Positions 7,590-16,915 are shown, numbered from the stretch's first letter. The stretch is 49,156 nucleotides of DNA from an uncultured Bacteroidales bacterium (GCA_905233895.1 CAJOFL010000010.1:4620-53775); one strand, 5' to 3'. The notes: generated by a model from the sequence alone, not told the origin. Numbers and translations: made by a program.

Positions 7590-9047
7590 ATGCGAATCAG
7601 GCTGAAATGGATACTCCTTGCGCTCACCACGGCGCTGGCGCTGGTGGCCCTCTGGCAGGTGCACACCATTGCCGAGGCTGTACGCCACGAGGAGGAGGAG
7701 AACGTGCGCCTCTGGGCCAACGCCATAAGCCAACGTGCCCATATCATGGAGGTGCAGCAGCAGTTCTTCGCCGAAGCCACCCTTGACGAGCATCGCAAGA
7801 TGGAGATGTACACCAACATTCTCCAGTCGTTCAACGACCCCGATATGGGTTCCGACCTCCGCTTCAGCCTGGCCTATGTCAACTATATCGTCGACAGTTC
7901 GCACACCCCCATCATCATCACCACCGCCAAGGACTCGATGATTACCGTGCCGCAGGAACTGGCTGGACAGAAACTCGAGGGCGACCTGCTTGAAGAATAC
8001 TCGCAGAATCCGCCCTTCCACTACCGCCTTTGGGGCATGCCCATGACCCTCTACTACAAGGAGTCGCAGTACTACACCTCGCTGCGTCAGATGCTCGACG
8101 GCTTCAATCGTTCGTTCCTGACCGACATCACCCAGAACGCCGTGAAGGTGCCGGTGGTCATTATGGATAGTTCGCGAACCGTTGTCTATGCTTACGGCAA
8201 TATCGACTCCGCACATGTCGGCAGACTTCGTTTCAGCAACGGCCCAATCGAACTCGGTATGCCCGACGGCAGTCATGCCTACGTCTACTACGACCGCAGT
8301 CCGCTGGTGCGTGGTCTGGGATGGTTGCCCATTCTTTATCTTTTCATAGCCTTCGTCATCGTGCTGGTGAGTTACAACCTCTTCCGTACCGCCCGCCGCG
8401 ATGAGCAGAACCGCATCTGGGTGGGCCTGGCCAAGGAGACTGCCCACCAGTTGGGTACCCCCATCTCGTCGCTTTCCGGATGGACCGAGTACTTGCAGGG
8501 CAAGGAATTTTCTCCCCAGTATGCCGCCGAGGTGCAAAAGGACATCCGTCGCCTCGAGACTATCACCCATCGCTTCTCGAAGATTGGCTCGGTACCTGAG
8601 CTTAAGGAAGAGAGTGTCCGTACAGCAATTGAGAACGCCGTTGGCTACCTCCGTGGCCGCCTGCCGCGCAAGGTCCAAATCAACCTCTCGCTCCCTGAAG
8701 ACGACCCTCTTGTTGCACCCCTTAACAGCTACCTCTTCGAGTGGGTGGTGGAGAACCTCTGCAAAAACGCCGTCGACGCGATGGAGGGGGATGGAATAAT
8801 AACTATCGTGGCTTCGCAGGACGCCCGTAAGATATATATCGACATTACCGATACCGGCCGAGGTATGACCCCGTCGGTGCAGCGACATATCTTCGAGAGC
8901 GGTTTCACCACCAAGAGTCGCGGATGGGGTCTCGGTCTTCCGCTGGCCCGCCGCATCGTCAACCAGTATCACCGTGGCCGCCTCTACCTTAAATACAGCA
9001 TCCCCGGGCAAGGTAGCTGCTTCCGCATAGTGCTACGAAAGAAATAA
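7590..9047 (+). CDS. Membrane sensor histidine kinase
   Basis: A 485-aa kinase. Order: TM1 (residues 7-23), a periplasmic sensor region (about 25-243, no recognised domain), TM2 (about 245-263), then the H-box AKETAHQLGTPISSLSGW with phospho-acceptor His286, the N-box ENLCKNAVDAM, G1 DTGRGM, and G2 GWGLGLPLARRI. The AHQLGTP H-box class is common in Bacteroidota. No response regulator is next to it; the neighbours are the broken permease (18 bases upstream) and truA (6 bases downstream). The signal and partner cannot be read from the sequence. Confidence 0.93.
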   Translation: MRIRLKWILLALTTALALVALWQVHTIAEAVRHEEEENVRLWANAISQRAHIMEVQQQFFAEATLDEHRKMEMYTNILQSFNDPDMGSDLRFSLAYVNYIVDSSHTPIIITTAKDSMITVPQELAGQKLEGDLLEEYSQNPPFHYRLWGMPMTLYYKESQYYTSLRQMLDGFNRSFLTDITQNAVKVPVVIMDSSRTVVYAYGNIDSAHVGRLRFSNGPIELGMPDGSHAYVYYDRSPLVRGLGWLPILYLFIAFVIVLVSYNLFRTARRDEQNRIWVGLAKETAHQLGTPISSLSGWTEYLQGKEFSPQYAAEVQKDIRRLETITHRFSKIGSVPELKEESVRTAIENAVGYLRGRLPRKVQINLSLPEDDPLVAPLNSYLFEWVVENLCKNAVDAMEGDGIITIVASQDARKIYIDITDTGRGMTPSVQRHIFESGFTTKSRGWGLGLPLARRIVNQYHRGRLYLKYSIPGQGSCFRIVLRKK

Positions 9048-9053
9048 CCACCG

Positions 9054-9797
9054 ATGGCTCGCTACTTCATACATCTGGCCTACAACGGTGCCGCCTACTG
9101 CGGATGGCAGACCCAACCCGACTTGCCTACCGTGCAGCTGACCCTCGAGCAGACCCTGTCCACTTTGTTGCGTCAGCCGATAGTTGTCGTCGGTTGCGGA
9201 CGCACCGACACCGGTGTTCATGCAGCCGATTTCTATGCCCATTTCGATTATAGTGGCCAGTGGCCAGTGGACGATGGTCAGTTGGTGTTCAAGCTCAACA
9301 ATATGCTGCCGACGGATATAGCAATATTCGATATATTCCCTGTGGCAGACAACGCTCACGCCCGTTTCGACGCTACAGCCCGCACCTACCAGTACCACGT
9401 TAGCAACTGCCGTCTGCCGTTCCGACAAGGGCTCTACACCAGAATATGGTTCAAGCCTGACATCGACCTGATGAACCGTGCAGCCGAAGTGCTTATGGAG
9501 TACGACGACTTTACCTCGTTCGCCAAACTGCACACCCAGGTAAAGACCAATATCTGCCACCTTACCGAAGCCCACTGGAACAGAGTGGGGGAGGAGTGGG
9601 TGTTCACCATACGCAGCAACCGCTTCCTTCGAAATATGGTGCGGTCGGTTACTGGCACCCTGCTTGATGTTGGCCGCGGAAAACTCACAATCGACGGCCT
9701 CCGCGAGATAATAGAACGCAAAGACCGATGTGCCGCCGGTGTCAGTATGCCGGCTTGCGGCCTTTTCCTCACAAAGGTTGAATATCCCTACCTATGA
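9054..9797 (+). CDS. truA: tRNA pseudouridine(38-40) synthase
   Basis: A 247-aa TruA of normal length, modifying uridines 38-40 in the anticodon arm of many tRNAs. The catalytic Asp52 sits in GCGRTDTGVHA, and other family blocks are YNGAAYCGWQTQ, RFDATARTYQYHV, FTSFAKLHTQ and RFLRNMVRSVTGTLLDVG. It starts 6 bases after the kinase stop and overlaps prmA by 4 bases (ATGA). Confidence 0.97.
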   Translation: MARYFIHLAYNGAAYCGWQTQPDLPTVQLTLEQTLSTLLRQPIVVVGCGRTDTGVHAADFYAHFDYSGQWPVDDGQLVFKLNNMLPTDIAIFDIFPVADNAHARFDATARTYQYHVSNCRLPFRQGLYTRIWFKPDIDLMNRAAEVLMEYDDFTSFAKLHTQVKTNICHLTEAHWNRVGEEWVFTIRSNRFLRNMVRSVTGTLLDVGRGKLTIDGLREIIERKDRCAAGVSMPACGLFLTKVEYPYL

Positions 9798-10645
9798 AAT
9801 ATATTGAAGTGACCTTTACTATGGAGTCGACGGATTTGTTCCGCGACTTGCTGATAGATACCTTGGGCAACGAAGGCCCTTACGAGAGTTTCGTTGAGAC
9901 TCCCGACGGGCTCAAAGCCTACGTGCAATCCCCCGAATTCGATTCCCATTGGCTTGCTGCAACCGTAGAGGCTTTCCCGGTTCCCCTGCGCTATGAGGTT
10001 GCCGAGATGGAGGACCGCGACTGGAATGCCGAATGGGAAGCCACTCATGAGGCGGTAACGGTTAAGTACAATGGCGGCTCGATATGGGTGCGCGCCCCGT
10101 TCCATCCTCATCGCACAGATGTCGATTATGAGATAATCATCGAGCCCAAGATGAGTTTCGGTACCGCCCACCATCCGACCACCTACATGATGCTCTCCTA
10201 TGTGGCCGAGTTGCCAATGGTTGGTCGCCGAGTGCTCGATATGGGATGCGGCACCGCCGTGCTTGCTATTCTTGCCAAAATGCGCGGAGCGGCCTATGTG
10301 GCCGGTATCGATGTCGACGAATGGGCATTCCGCAACGCGCAGGAGAACGCTGCTACCAACGGAGTGCAGGTCGACCTCAAGTTGGGCGACGCCACATCCA
10401 TTGACGGTAATTACGATGTGATAATAGCCAATATCAACCGCAATATCCTTTTGGCCGATATGGAACGATATGCGGCAGCCCTCAATCCCGGTGGAACGCT
10501 GCTCCTCAGCGGATTCTACGAGGCCGATGTTCCCGCCCTTGTTGAAAAGGGAACTGCACTGGGAATGAATCTCATATCAAAAAAGAACCGTAACGATTGG
10601 GCCGCAATCCAACTGAATAAAGTGAAAAGTGAAACTAAACACTAA
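9794..10645 (+). CDS. prmA: Ribosomal protein L11 methyltransferase
   Basis: A 283-aa SAM-dependent methyltransferase. An N-terminal substrate domain (residues 1-110) is followed by a Rossmann core with SAM motif I VLDMGCGTAVLAI (the usual GTG is GTA here), SFGTAHHPTTYMML before it, and NINRNILL at the active site. It trimethylates L11 on the ribosome. ATGA overlap with truA and TAATG overlap with topB mark coupled translation. The last residues (NKVKSETKH) are encoded by an AAAGTGA-type spacer repeat and may be a late addition to the tail. Confidence 0.94.
   Translation: MKYIEVTFTMESTDLFRDLLIDTLGNEGPYESFVETPDGLKAYVQSPEFDSHWLAATVEAFPVPLRYEVAEMEDRDWNAEWEATHEAVTVKYNGGSIWVRAPFHPHRTDVDYEIIIEPKMSFGTAHHPTTYMMLSYVAELPMVGRRVLDMGCGTAVLAILAKMRGAAYVAGIDVDEWAFRNAQENAATNGVQVDLKLGDATSIDGNYDVIIANINRNILLADMERYAAALNPGGTLLLSGFYEADVPALVEKGTALGMNLISKKNRNDWAAIQLNKVKSETKH
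10620..10640. repeat. AAAGTGA-type repeat forming the PrmA tail
   Basis: AAAGTGAAAAGTGAAACT is the reverse complement of the TTTTCAC type found at 25970-25997 and in the spacer at 3290-3315. Here it encodes the last residues of PrmA, immediately before the topB start. Confidence 0.6.
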
Positions 10646-12435
10646 TGATTGTTTGCATTGCTGAGAAGCCGAGTGTGGCAAAGGAGATAGCCAAAGTGCT
10701 GGGCGCCAATACCTCGCATGAAGGGTATATGGAGGGTAACGGTTATCAGGTTACTTGGACATTCGGCCATCTCTGTTGCCTCAAGGAGCCGCAGGACTAT
10801 ACCGACCAGTGGCGCCGATGGAGCCTTTCGGCACTCCCCATGATACCGCCTCGATTCGGCATAAAACTCATCCCCAACCAGGGCTACGAAAAGCAGTTCG
10901 CCACCATCGAACGGCTGATGCAGGCTGCCGACAGTATCATCAACTGCGGCGATGCCGGACAGGAGGGAGAACTGATACAGCGGTGGGTGATGCAGAAAGC
11001 ACGTGCCACCTGTCCCGTTCAGCGTCTCTGGGTATCGAGCCTCACTGAGGAGGCCATCAAGGAGGCCTTCTCCAATCTCAAACCGCAGGATGAATACCAG
11101 AGTCTCTACGAGGCCGGTCTCTGTCGCGCAATCGGCGACTGGCTTCTCGGTATGAACGCCACCAGACTCTACACCCTCCTCTTCCGCACCGACCCCAAGC
11201 AGGTCTTCTCAATAGGCCGCGTACAAACCCCGACGTTGGCTATGATTGTACGCCGTCATGAGGAGATAAAGAATTTCAAACCAGAGAAATACTGGGTCTT
11301 GAGTACCGTCTACCGCAATGTCGTTTTCTCCTCTACCAAAGGGAAACTGAAAGACCCCAAGGCTATTGACCTTAATGCCCTAAAGGAGAAAGACTTTACG
11401 GTTACCAAAGTGGAGCAGAAGGCCGGCACTGAGGCACCGCCCCGCCTCTTCGACCTTACGAGCCTCCAGGTGGAGTGCAACAAGCGTTACTCGTTTACCG
11501 CCGACGATACCCTCAAACACATACAGAGCCTCTATGAGAAGAAGCTCACCACCTATCCGCGTGTCGATACCACCTACCTCTCAGACGACGTCTATGCCCG
11601 CTGCCCGCAGATTCTCCAGGGTCTTGTGCCTTATGCACCTCTGGTAGCGCCGCTTATGGGCAAGAAACTAAAGAAAAGCAAGAAGGTGTTCGACAGCTCG
11701 AAGGTGACCGACCACCATGCAATCATCCCCACCGGACAGAACCCACAGAACACGAGCCTCACGCTCGACGAGAAGCGTGTCTACGACCTCGTCGCCCGCC
11801 GATTTATAGCCGTCTTCCACCCGGATTGCAAGTTCTCCACCACCACCGTGCTGGGTGAAGTTGAAAAAACGGCATTCAAGGCTACCGGCAAGCAGATACT
11901 GGACGAAGGTTGGCGAGTGGTATTCGGCGGGAAATCAGAATCCTCAGATAATTCAGAAAACTCAGAAAATTCTGATAAGGAACAGGTGCTTCCAGCTTTC
12001 GAACAGGGAGAGCACGGTCCGCACCAGCCCACTCTCACCGAGAAACAGACCACCCCTCCCAAACCATATACCGAAGCCACACTGCTCCGTGCGATGGAGA
12101 CGGCTGGAAAGACCGTCGAGAATGAGGAACTGCGCGACGCGATGAAGGCCAACGGTATCGGCCGTCCTTCGACCCGCGCAGCCATTATCGAGACCCTTTT
12201 CCGGCGCAACTACATCGTCCGTGTGCGCAAAAACATCGAGCCTACCGCCACCGGGATACAGCTTGTTGGCCTCATCAAGCAGGATCTTCTCAAAAGCGCC
12301 GAACTTACCGGCCAGTGGGAGAAGAAACTGCGCGACATCGAAGCGCATAAATATGATGCCGCGCAGTTTATCCAGGACCTGAAACAGATGGTCAACGAAG
12401 TGGTGGTAAGTACCTTTCAGCAACAGTCGTGCTGA
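10645..12435 (+). CDS. topB: DNA topoisomerase III (type IA)
   Basis: A 596-aa TopB-type enzyme that relaxes and decatenates DNA by single-strand passage. TOPRIM motifs: CIAEKPSVAKEIAKVLGA and INCGDAGQEGELIQRW. The active-site tyrosine is Tyr304 in KLTTYPRVDTTYL. FSIGRVQTPTLAMIVRRH and GIGRPSTRAAIIETL are further family blocks. No C-terminal zinc fingers are seen. Residues about 431-446 are an acidic low-complexity insert (SSDNSENSENSD) in the same repeat family as the permease insert. The 3' end overlaps the convergent CDF gene by 19 bases. Confidence 0.95.
   Translation: MIVCIAEKPSVAKEIAKVLGANTSHEGYMEGNGYQVTWTFGHLCCLKEPQDYTDQWRRWSLSALPMIPPRFGIKLIPNQGYEKQFATIERLMQAADSIINCGDAGQEGELIQRWVMQKARATCPVQRLWVSSLTEEAIKEAFSNLKPQDEYQSLYEAGLCRAIGDWLLGMNATRLYTLLFRTDPKQVFSIGRVQTPTLAMIVRRHEEIKNFKPEKYWVLSTVYRNVVFSSTKGKLKDPKAIDLNALKEKDFTVTKVEQKAGTEAPPRLFDLTSLQVECNKRYSFTADDTLKHIQSLYEKKLTTYPRVDTTYLSDDVYARCPQILQGLVPYAPLVAPLMGKKLKKSKKVFDSSKVTDHHAIIPTGQNPQNTSLTLDEKRVYDLVARRFIAVFHPDCKFSTTTVLGEVEKTAFKATGKQILDEGWRVVFGGKSESSDNSENSENSDKEQVLPAFEQGEHGPHQPTLTEKQTTPPKPYTEATLLRAMETAGKTVENEELRDAMKANGIGRPSTRAAIIETLFRRNYIVRVRKNIEPTATGIQLVGLIKQDLLKSAELTGQWEKKLRDIEAHKYDAAQFIQDLKQMVNEVVVSTFQQQSC
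11938..11976. repeat. 9-bp-period Ser-Glu-Asn coding repeat in topB
   Basis: The in-frame run encodes ESSDNSENSENSDK and shares the 13-mer ATTCAGAAAACTC (11951-11963) with the permease insert at 6768-6780. It lies in a probable surface loop between conserved blocks. Confidence 0.75.
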
Positions 12436-13352
12436 TGACAGTGGGAGCTGTTGGTTTCCAACTCGAGGGTACTGTGGTGTATTCCCATTCCGTCGAGCAG
12501 GTCTTTCACGCGGTCGGTCACCTCTTCGAGCATCTTCGCATCGGGTATCACCACATGGGCGGTAAGGGCTGTCTCGGTGGTGGAGATGGGCCAGATATGG
12601 ATATGGTGCACGTTAAGCACACCTTCCTGCTCCTCGATTTTCTTTGATATCTCGTCCACGTCGAACCCTTCGGGAACGGCATCCGTGCTCATTCGCAGGC
12701 TTTCGGCCAAGAGGTTCCAGGTTGAGACAAGAATCACGACAGCAATCACAAGTCCTATAATCGGGTCGACAACATACCAGCCGGTGAGGTTGATGACCAC
12801 ACCGCTGAGCACCACTCCGATGCTCACGAGGGTATCGGCAAGCATGTGGAGGAAAGCGCCGCGGGTGTTGATGTCGTGCTGCTGCTGACGGCTTAACGCC
12901 CATGCAGTAAGGCCGTTGATGACTATACCGACGGCGGCCGTCCAGATGATAAGCGTACCGTTGACTTCGGCTGGATGGATGAACTTCTCGATACTTTCGA
13001 CGATGATGGCTCCTACTGCAACAAGGAGTATAATGGCGTTGAGCAGCGAGATGAGCACTGATGCTTTCCGGCGGCCGTAGGTGAAGCGCTTTGTCGCGTG
13101 GCTCGAGGCCAGTTTGAGTGCAATCATTGCCAGCAGAAGCGAGAAGACGTCGCTCAGATTGTGACCGGCGTCGGAGAGCAGGCCCAGCGAGTGGCCTATT
13201 GCACCGGCAACAGCTTCGACAATGACAAACAAAAGGTTGAGGACAACGGCCACAATGTAGATGGTCGAAAGCCGCTCTATCGCGTGACTGTGGTGGTGAT
13301 GGTGGTGGTGAGAGTGGCTAGAGTGGTCGTGTTCGTGATGGTGGTGTTCCAT
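12417..13352 (-). CDS. Cation diffusion facilitator, zinc/cadmium/cobalt exporter (CzcD/ZnT type)
   Basis: A 311-aa inner-membrane metal/proton antiporter. A His-rich N-terminus (14 His in the first 23 residues) precedes six transmembrane helices; the transport-site motifs are HSLGLLSDAGHNLSD in TM2 and HMLADTLVSIG in TM5. A cytosolic ferredoxin-like domain follows (HHIHIWPISTTETALTAHV). The tail SSHCHQHDCC adds more metal ligands. It is transcribed divergently from lpdA with its own promoter and converges on topB, overlapping by 19 bases. Zinc is the likeliest substrate for this subfamily, by inference. Confidence 0.94.
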   Translation of the reverse strand: MEHHHHEHDHSSHSHHHHHHHSHAIERLSTIYIVAVVLNLLFVIVEAVAGAIGHSLGLLSDAGHNLSDVFSLLLAMIALKLASSHATKRFTYGRRKASVLISLLNAIILLVAVGAIIVESIEKFIHPAEVNGTLIIWTAAVGIVINGLTAWALSRQQQHDINTRGAFLHMLADTLVSIGVVLSGVVINLTGWYVVDPIIGLVIAVVILVSTWNLLAESLRMSTDAVPEGFDVDEISKKIEEQEGVLNVHHIHIWPISTTETALTAHVVIPDAKMLEEVTDRVKDLLDGMGIHHSTLELETNSSHCHQHDCC

Positions 13353-13408
13353 AATATGTTGATGTTTTGTAGGTTAATACAATGTGTTGTTTTACATTTT
13401 TCTTGCTG

Positions 13409-13439
13409 CAAAGATACACCTTTTCCGCGATATGGCAAA
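13409..13439 (-). promoter_or_regulatory. Promoter for the CDF exporter
   Basis: Minus-strand TTTG (13436-13439), 19-base spacer, TATCTTTG (13409-13416). This is a full Bacteroidota consensus about 57 bases upstream of the start. Confidence 0.8.
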
Positions 13440-13480
13440 ATAACCATTATTGGTGATTTGGAGGTTTGTAAGAAAAAAGA

Positions 13481-13512
13481 TTTGGCTATGTCGAAAAAAA
13501 AACATATCTTTG
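13481..13512 (+). promoter_or_regulatory. Promoter for lpdA
   Basis: TTTG (13481-13484), 20-base spacer, TATCTTTG (13505-13512), giving a leader of about 35 bases before the ATG at 13552. It is divergent from the CDF promoter, with about 40 bases between their -33 boxes. Confidence 0.85.
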
Positions 13513-13551
13513 CACCCAATAAATAAAATAATAAAAATAAGCAAACGCACT

Positions 13552-14931
13552 ATGAAATACGACCTTATCGTCATTGGCAGCGGGCCGGGAGGCTATGTTG
13601 CCGCAGTCAAAGGAGCCCAACTGGGCCTGAAAACCGCCGTTGTGGAACGCGAAAACCTGGGTGGCATCTGCCTCAACTGGGGCTGCATTCCCACCAAAGC
13701 CCTCATGAAGAGCGCACAAGCCTTCAACTATGCCAAGCATGCCGCCGTATACGGCGTGAAAGCCGAAGGGGTGGAGGCCGACCTCAATGCGATGGTCGAC
13801 CGTTCGCGCGGTGTGGCTTCGACGATGAACAAGGGTGTCGAGTTCCTCCTCAAGAAGAACAATGTCGACGTCATTATGGGCACCGCAAAGGTATGTCCCA
13901 ACCATATCGTCAATGTCGACGGAACCGAATACGAGGCCGACCATATCATAATAGCTACCGGCGCCCGCTCAAAGGTGATGCCCGCAATGCCGCAGGACGG
14001 CAAGCATATCATCGGCTACCGTGAGGCGATGACCCTCCGTGAGCAGCCGAAATCGATGCTCGTCTGCGGAAGCGGCGCTATCGGAAGTGAGTTCGCCTAC
14101 TTCTACCAGAGTATCGGCACCCAGGTAATCTTGGTCGAGTTCATGCCCCAGATTCTCCCCAACGAGGATGAGGAGGTGGCCGCCCAGATGAGCCGCTCGT
14201 TCCGCAAGATGGGTATGAAAGTGATGCCGAGTTGCTCGGTAGAGAAGGTCGATATTGAAGGTGACATCTGCCATGTGACCGTAAAGGACCTGAAGAAAAA
14301 CACCGAGACGGTTGTCGATGTCGACATCGTGCTGAGTGCCGTCGGTGTGGTGACCAACCTCGAAAACATCGGCCTTGAAGAGACCGGCATCAAGTTTGAA
14401 CGCGGCAAGATTGAGGTGGACGACTACTACTGCACCAACGTGCCCGGTTACTATGCCATCGGTGATGTGGTTCACGGTCCCGCACTGGCCCATGTGGCCT
14501 CGAAGGAAGCCATCTGCTGCGTGGAGCATATCGTCAAGGGTGAAGCCCAGAAGGTGAACTACAGCAATGTTCCAGGTTGCACATATACCGAACCGGAAGT
14601 GGCTAGCGTGGGCCTCAGTGAGAAGAAAGCCATCGATGCAGGTTATGAAGTCAAAGTTGGCAAGTTCTTCTTCAAAGCCAGCGGAAAAGCTACTGCTGCA
14701 GGTGCCACCGACGGATTCGTCAAGGTGGTGCTCGATGCAAAGACCGACCTCATACTTGGCTGCCACATGTGTGGTGCAGGCGTCACTGAGATGATTGCCG
14801 AGATTGTGGCCGCACGTGAAGCGGGTCTTACTGCCCGTCAGGTGGCTGCCGCCATCCATCCGCACCCCACCATGAGCGAAGCGGTTATGGAAGCCCTTGA
14901 GGCTGCCCACGGCGAAGCAATTCACGGATAG
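13552..14931 (+). CDS. lpdA: Dihydrolipoyl dehydrogenase
   Basis: A 459-aa flavoprotein that reoxidises dihydrolipoamide with NAD+ (the E3 component of 2-oxoacid dehydrogenases and L-protein of glycine cleavage). FAD site IVIGSGPGGYVAAVKGAQLG, redox disulfide GGICLNWGCIPTKAL, NAD site VCGSGAIGSEFAYF, second FAD motif GYYAIGDVV, and the C-terminal His-Glu pair in HPHPTMSEAV. The frame extends upstream, but the ATG at 13552 fits the family start and the promoter. No E1/E2 genes are adjacent; gcvH lies 33 kb away, so a role in glycine cleavage is possible but not shown. Confidence 0.96.
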   Translation: MKYDLIVIGSGPGGYVAAVKGAQLGLKTAVVERENLGGICLNWGCIPTKALMKSAQAFNYAKHAAVYGVKAEGVEADLNAMVDRSRGVASTMNKGVEFLLKKNNVDVIMGTAKVCPNHIVNVDGTEYEADHIIIATGARSKVMPAMPQDGKHIIGYREAMTLREQPKSMLVCGSGAIGSEFAYFYQSIGTQVILVEFMPQILPNEDEEVAAQMSRSFRKMGMKVMPSCSVEKVDIEGDICHVTVKDLKKNTETVVDVDIVLSAVGVVTNLENIGLEETGIKFERGKIEVDDYYCTNVPGYYAIGDVVHGPALAHVASKEAICCVEHIVKGEAQKVNYSNVPGCTYTEPEVASVGLSEKKAIDAGYEVKVGKFFFKASGKATAAGATDGFVKVVLDAKTDLILGCHMCGAGVTEMIAEIVAAREAGLTARQVAAAIHPHPTMSEAVMEALEAAHGEAIHG

Positions 14932-14960
14932 CACGTATCAACGTATAAACGTATAAACGA
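14932..14960. repeat. 8-bp tandem spacer repeat (CGTATAAA type) before the 14961 gene
   Basis: CGTATCAA, CGTATAAA, CGTATAAA, CGA fill the whole lpdA-14961 spacer and end at the ATG. A longer array of the same family precedes rho at 48413-48469. Confidence 0.75.
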
Positions 14961-15932
14961 ATGAGAATATTTCCATACAAACGGGTGAGGGTGACCGAAG
15001 GACTCTATGTCCGGGTGTCAAACCATTATTACCACAACGACTTCGGTGTGCGCGACTCGGGCGAGATGCGATACTACGGCCGTCGTTACATCTGCCCCGC
15101 CACACCTGGTACAGGCTTTATCGAGCACGAAAGCGAGAGCCACAGTTACCATCAGTTTATCAAGACGTTTACCAAGAACGAGAAGTCCAGTTACATTCGC
15201 TTCCTACTTGGCAAGGAACCCAACTATAAGACCGAGCGTGAACTGGCCAAAGTGGCACTCCTCAACGCTGAAGGCAAGATGAAACGCGACATCCTTGACT
15301 GCTACGTCAATGCACTTGCCGTTGGAGAAAACGCTGAGCGCATCGAGCGTGTGATACGTGGCGTGAAGGACAAGATGGGCCACAAGAGCAATAAGTTCAT
15401 GGTGAGCGTCATAAGCCACTACAAGACCAAACTCAGCCAGTTGAACCACGACATGTCAGCAGTGGAGTTCCACCTGAAAGAGCACTACTCGCCCGAAGTT
15501 ATCGATGCCTACAACCGGGTGGTGGAGGCTTTCATCAAGGTGGCCAGCTGCCGCCGTATCTGGCATGAGAACGACCGTCAGAAAGGTGGCTACCACCAGG
15601 TGTTTTTCGACCTCGGTATCTTCGATTTCATCCGTTCCGACAGTTACCTGCCACTGATGCGCGAATCGGAGGGTACGCTCTATTATCTGCTGCCCGACTG
15701 TATCATCGTGGCACGCAGTTCGGTGGATTTCGACATCCATCCTATCAAGAATATGACCATCGTCTGTCAGGAACTGGCAATTGAGGAGACGCAGGGAAAC
15801 CTCAGCAGCCAGCTGGGCGATGCCGCCAGCATGATTCGTATCCCGGAACTCAATCTGACATACTACTTCAACCACTTGCGCCCAATTATGGAATTTGTGC
15901 GCAGTATTGACCAACTTAAGGAACTGCTGTGA
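14961..15932 (+). CDS. Conserved-looking protein of unknown function
   Basis: 323 aa, not recognised. There is no signal peptide or membrane segment, so it is probably cytosolic. The N-terminus is rich in Tyr and Arg (MRIFPYKRVRVTEGLYVRVS); the middle (about residues 70-190) is charged and probably helical; the C-terminal third has mixed strands and ends RSIDQLKELL. It follows lpdA after 29 bases (all repeat) and overlaps the M23 peptidase by 4 bases (GTGA), so a link to envelope growth is possible from context only. Confidence 0.85.
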   Translation: MRIFPYKRVRVTEGLYVRVSNHYYHNDFGVRDSGEMRYYGRRYICPATPGTGFIEHESESHSYHQFIKTFTKNEKSSYIRFLLGKEPNYKTERELAKVALLNAEGKMKRDILDCYVNALAVGENAERIERVIRGVKDKMGHKSNKFMVSVISHYKTKLSQLNHDMSAVEFHLKEHYSPEVIDAYNRVVEAFIKVASCRRIWHENDRQKGGYHQVFFDLGIFDFIRSDSYLPLMRESEGTLYYLLPDCIIVARSSVDFDIHPIKNMTIVCQELAIEETQGNLSSQLGDAASMIRIPELNLTYYFNHLRPIMEFVRSIDQLKELL

Positions 15933-16915
15933 AGCATACCCAGCGCCATACATACCGCTTCAACCCCCATACCCTAAGGTATGAGAAAGTCTTTGTGTCG
16001 CTGCGCGAACGTGTGCGCCGTATCAGCTTCAATGTGCTTTTCGGCGTGGTGCTCGGTGTACTGATTGTCTTTATCGGACTTCAGTTCATGGATTCGCCCA
16101 AGGAACGTTCGATGCAACGCGAACTGACCAAGTACAAGCGGCAGACGCGCCGTCTTCAGGATCGTGTGGAACGTGCCGAAAAGGTGATAGAAAACCTTGA
16201 GGAACGCGACAATGTACTCTACAGGACCATCTTTGAATCGGAACCCATCGGCGACGACAAGCGTCGCAGTGGTATCGGTGGTGTGGAGCGTTACGCTGAC
16301 CTGGAGGATATTGACGACGGAGGTTTGCTCAAGGAGACCTCGATGAAGGTCGACGACCTCACCAAACGCGTGTATATCGAGTCCAAATCACTCGATGAAC
16401 TCTATGAGATGGCTCGTAACAAGAGCGACCGTATGGCTGCAATGCCAGCCATTATGCCCATCGCAAAAAAACATGCAAAGGTTGTCAGCGGTTATGGTAT
16501 GCGTTTCCATCCCATCCTAAAGCACTACCGTCTCCATTCCGGTATCGACATCACAGCCCGTCAAGGTACTCCCATCTACGCCACCGGTGACGGTATTGTC
16601 CGGGTGGCTGGTCGCAATGCACAGGGCTTTGGAGGCTATGGTGTTGTGGTCGTTGTAGATCACGGCTTCGGATTCCAGACCCTATATGCCCACATGCAGA
16701 CAGCCAAAGTGAGGGTGGGGCAAAAGGTGAAACGTGGAGAACAGATTGGCACCGTCGGCAGTACCGGACTTTCAACAGGCTCGCATCTCCACTATGAAGT
16801 AATTCTTGGCGGTAAGAAGGTGAACCCTGTCTATTACTTCTCAGGCGATCTTACACCTGAGGAATACGAGGAGGTAATCGAGGCGGCCAGTCAGGTGAAC
16901 CAAAGCATGAGTTAA
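15929..16915 (+). CDS. M23 family metallopeptidase, membrane-anchored (peptidoglycan hydrolase type)
   Basis: 328 aa with a GTG start overlapping the upstream stop. Order: short cytosolic N-terminus, one membrane anchor (about residues 35-52), a coiled coil (about 57-95), a linker, and a LytM/M23 domain (about 180-310) with zinc ligands His203 and Asp207 (LHSGIDITA) and His288 (SHLHYEV). All ligands are present, so it is likely an active endopeptidase that cuts peptidoglycan cross-links and not a degenerate activator. It is in an operon with ispH and recF. Confidence 0.93.
   Translation: MKHTQRHTYRFNPHTLRYEKVFVSLRERVRRISFNVLFGVVLGVLIVFIGLQFMDSPKERSMQRELTKYKRQTRRLQDRVERAEKVIENLEERDNVLYRTIFESEPIGDDKRRSGIGGVERYADLEDIDDGGLLKETSMKVDDLTKRVYIESKSLDELYEMARNKSDRMAAMPAIMPIAKKHAKVVSGYGMRFHPILKHYRLHSGIDITARQGTPIYATGDGIVRVAGRNAQGFGGYGVVVVVDHGFGFQTLYAHMQTAKVRVGQKVKRGEQIGTVGSTGLSTGSHLHYEVILGGKKVNPVYYFSGDLTPEEYEEVIEAASQVNQSMS

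Noticed and set aside
7371-9011. A 546-aa minus-strand frame
   Set aside because: It lies antisense to the histidine kinase and has no recognisable domain.
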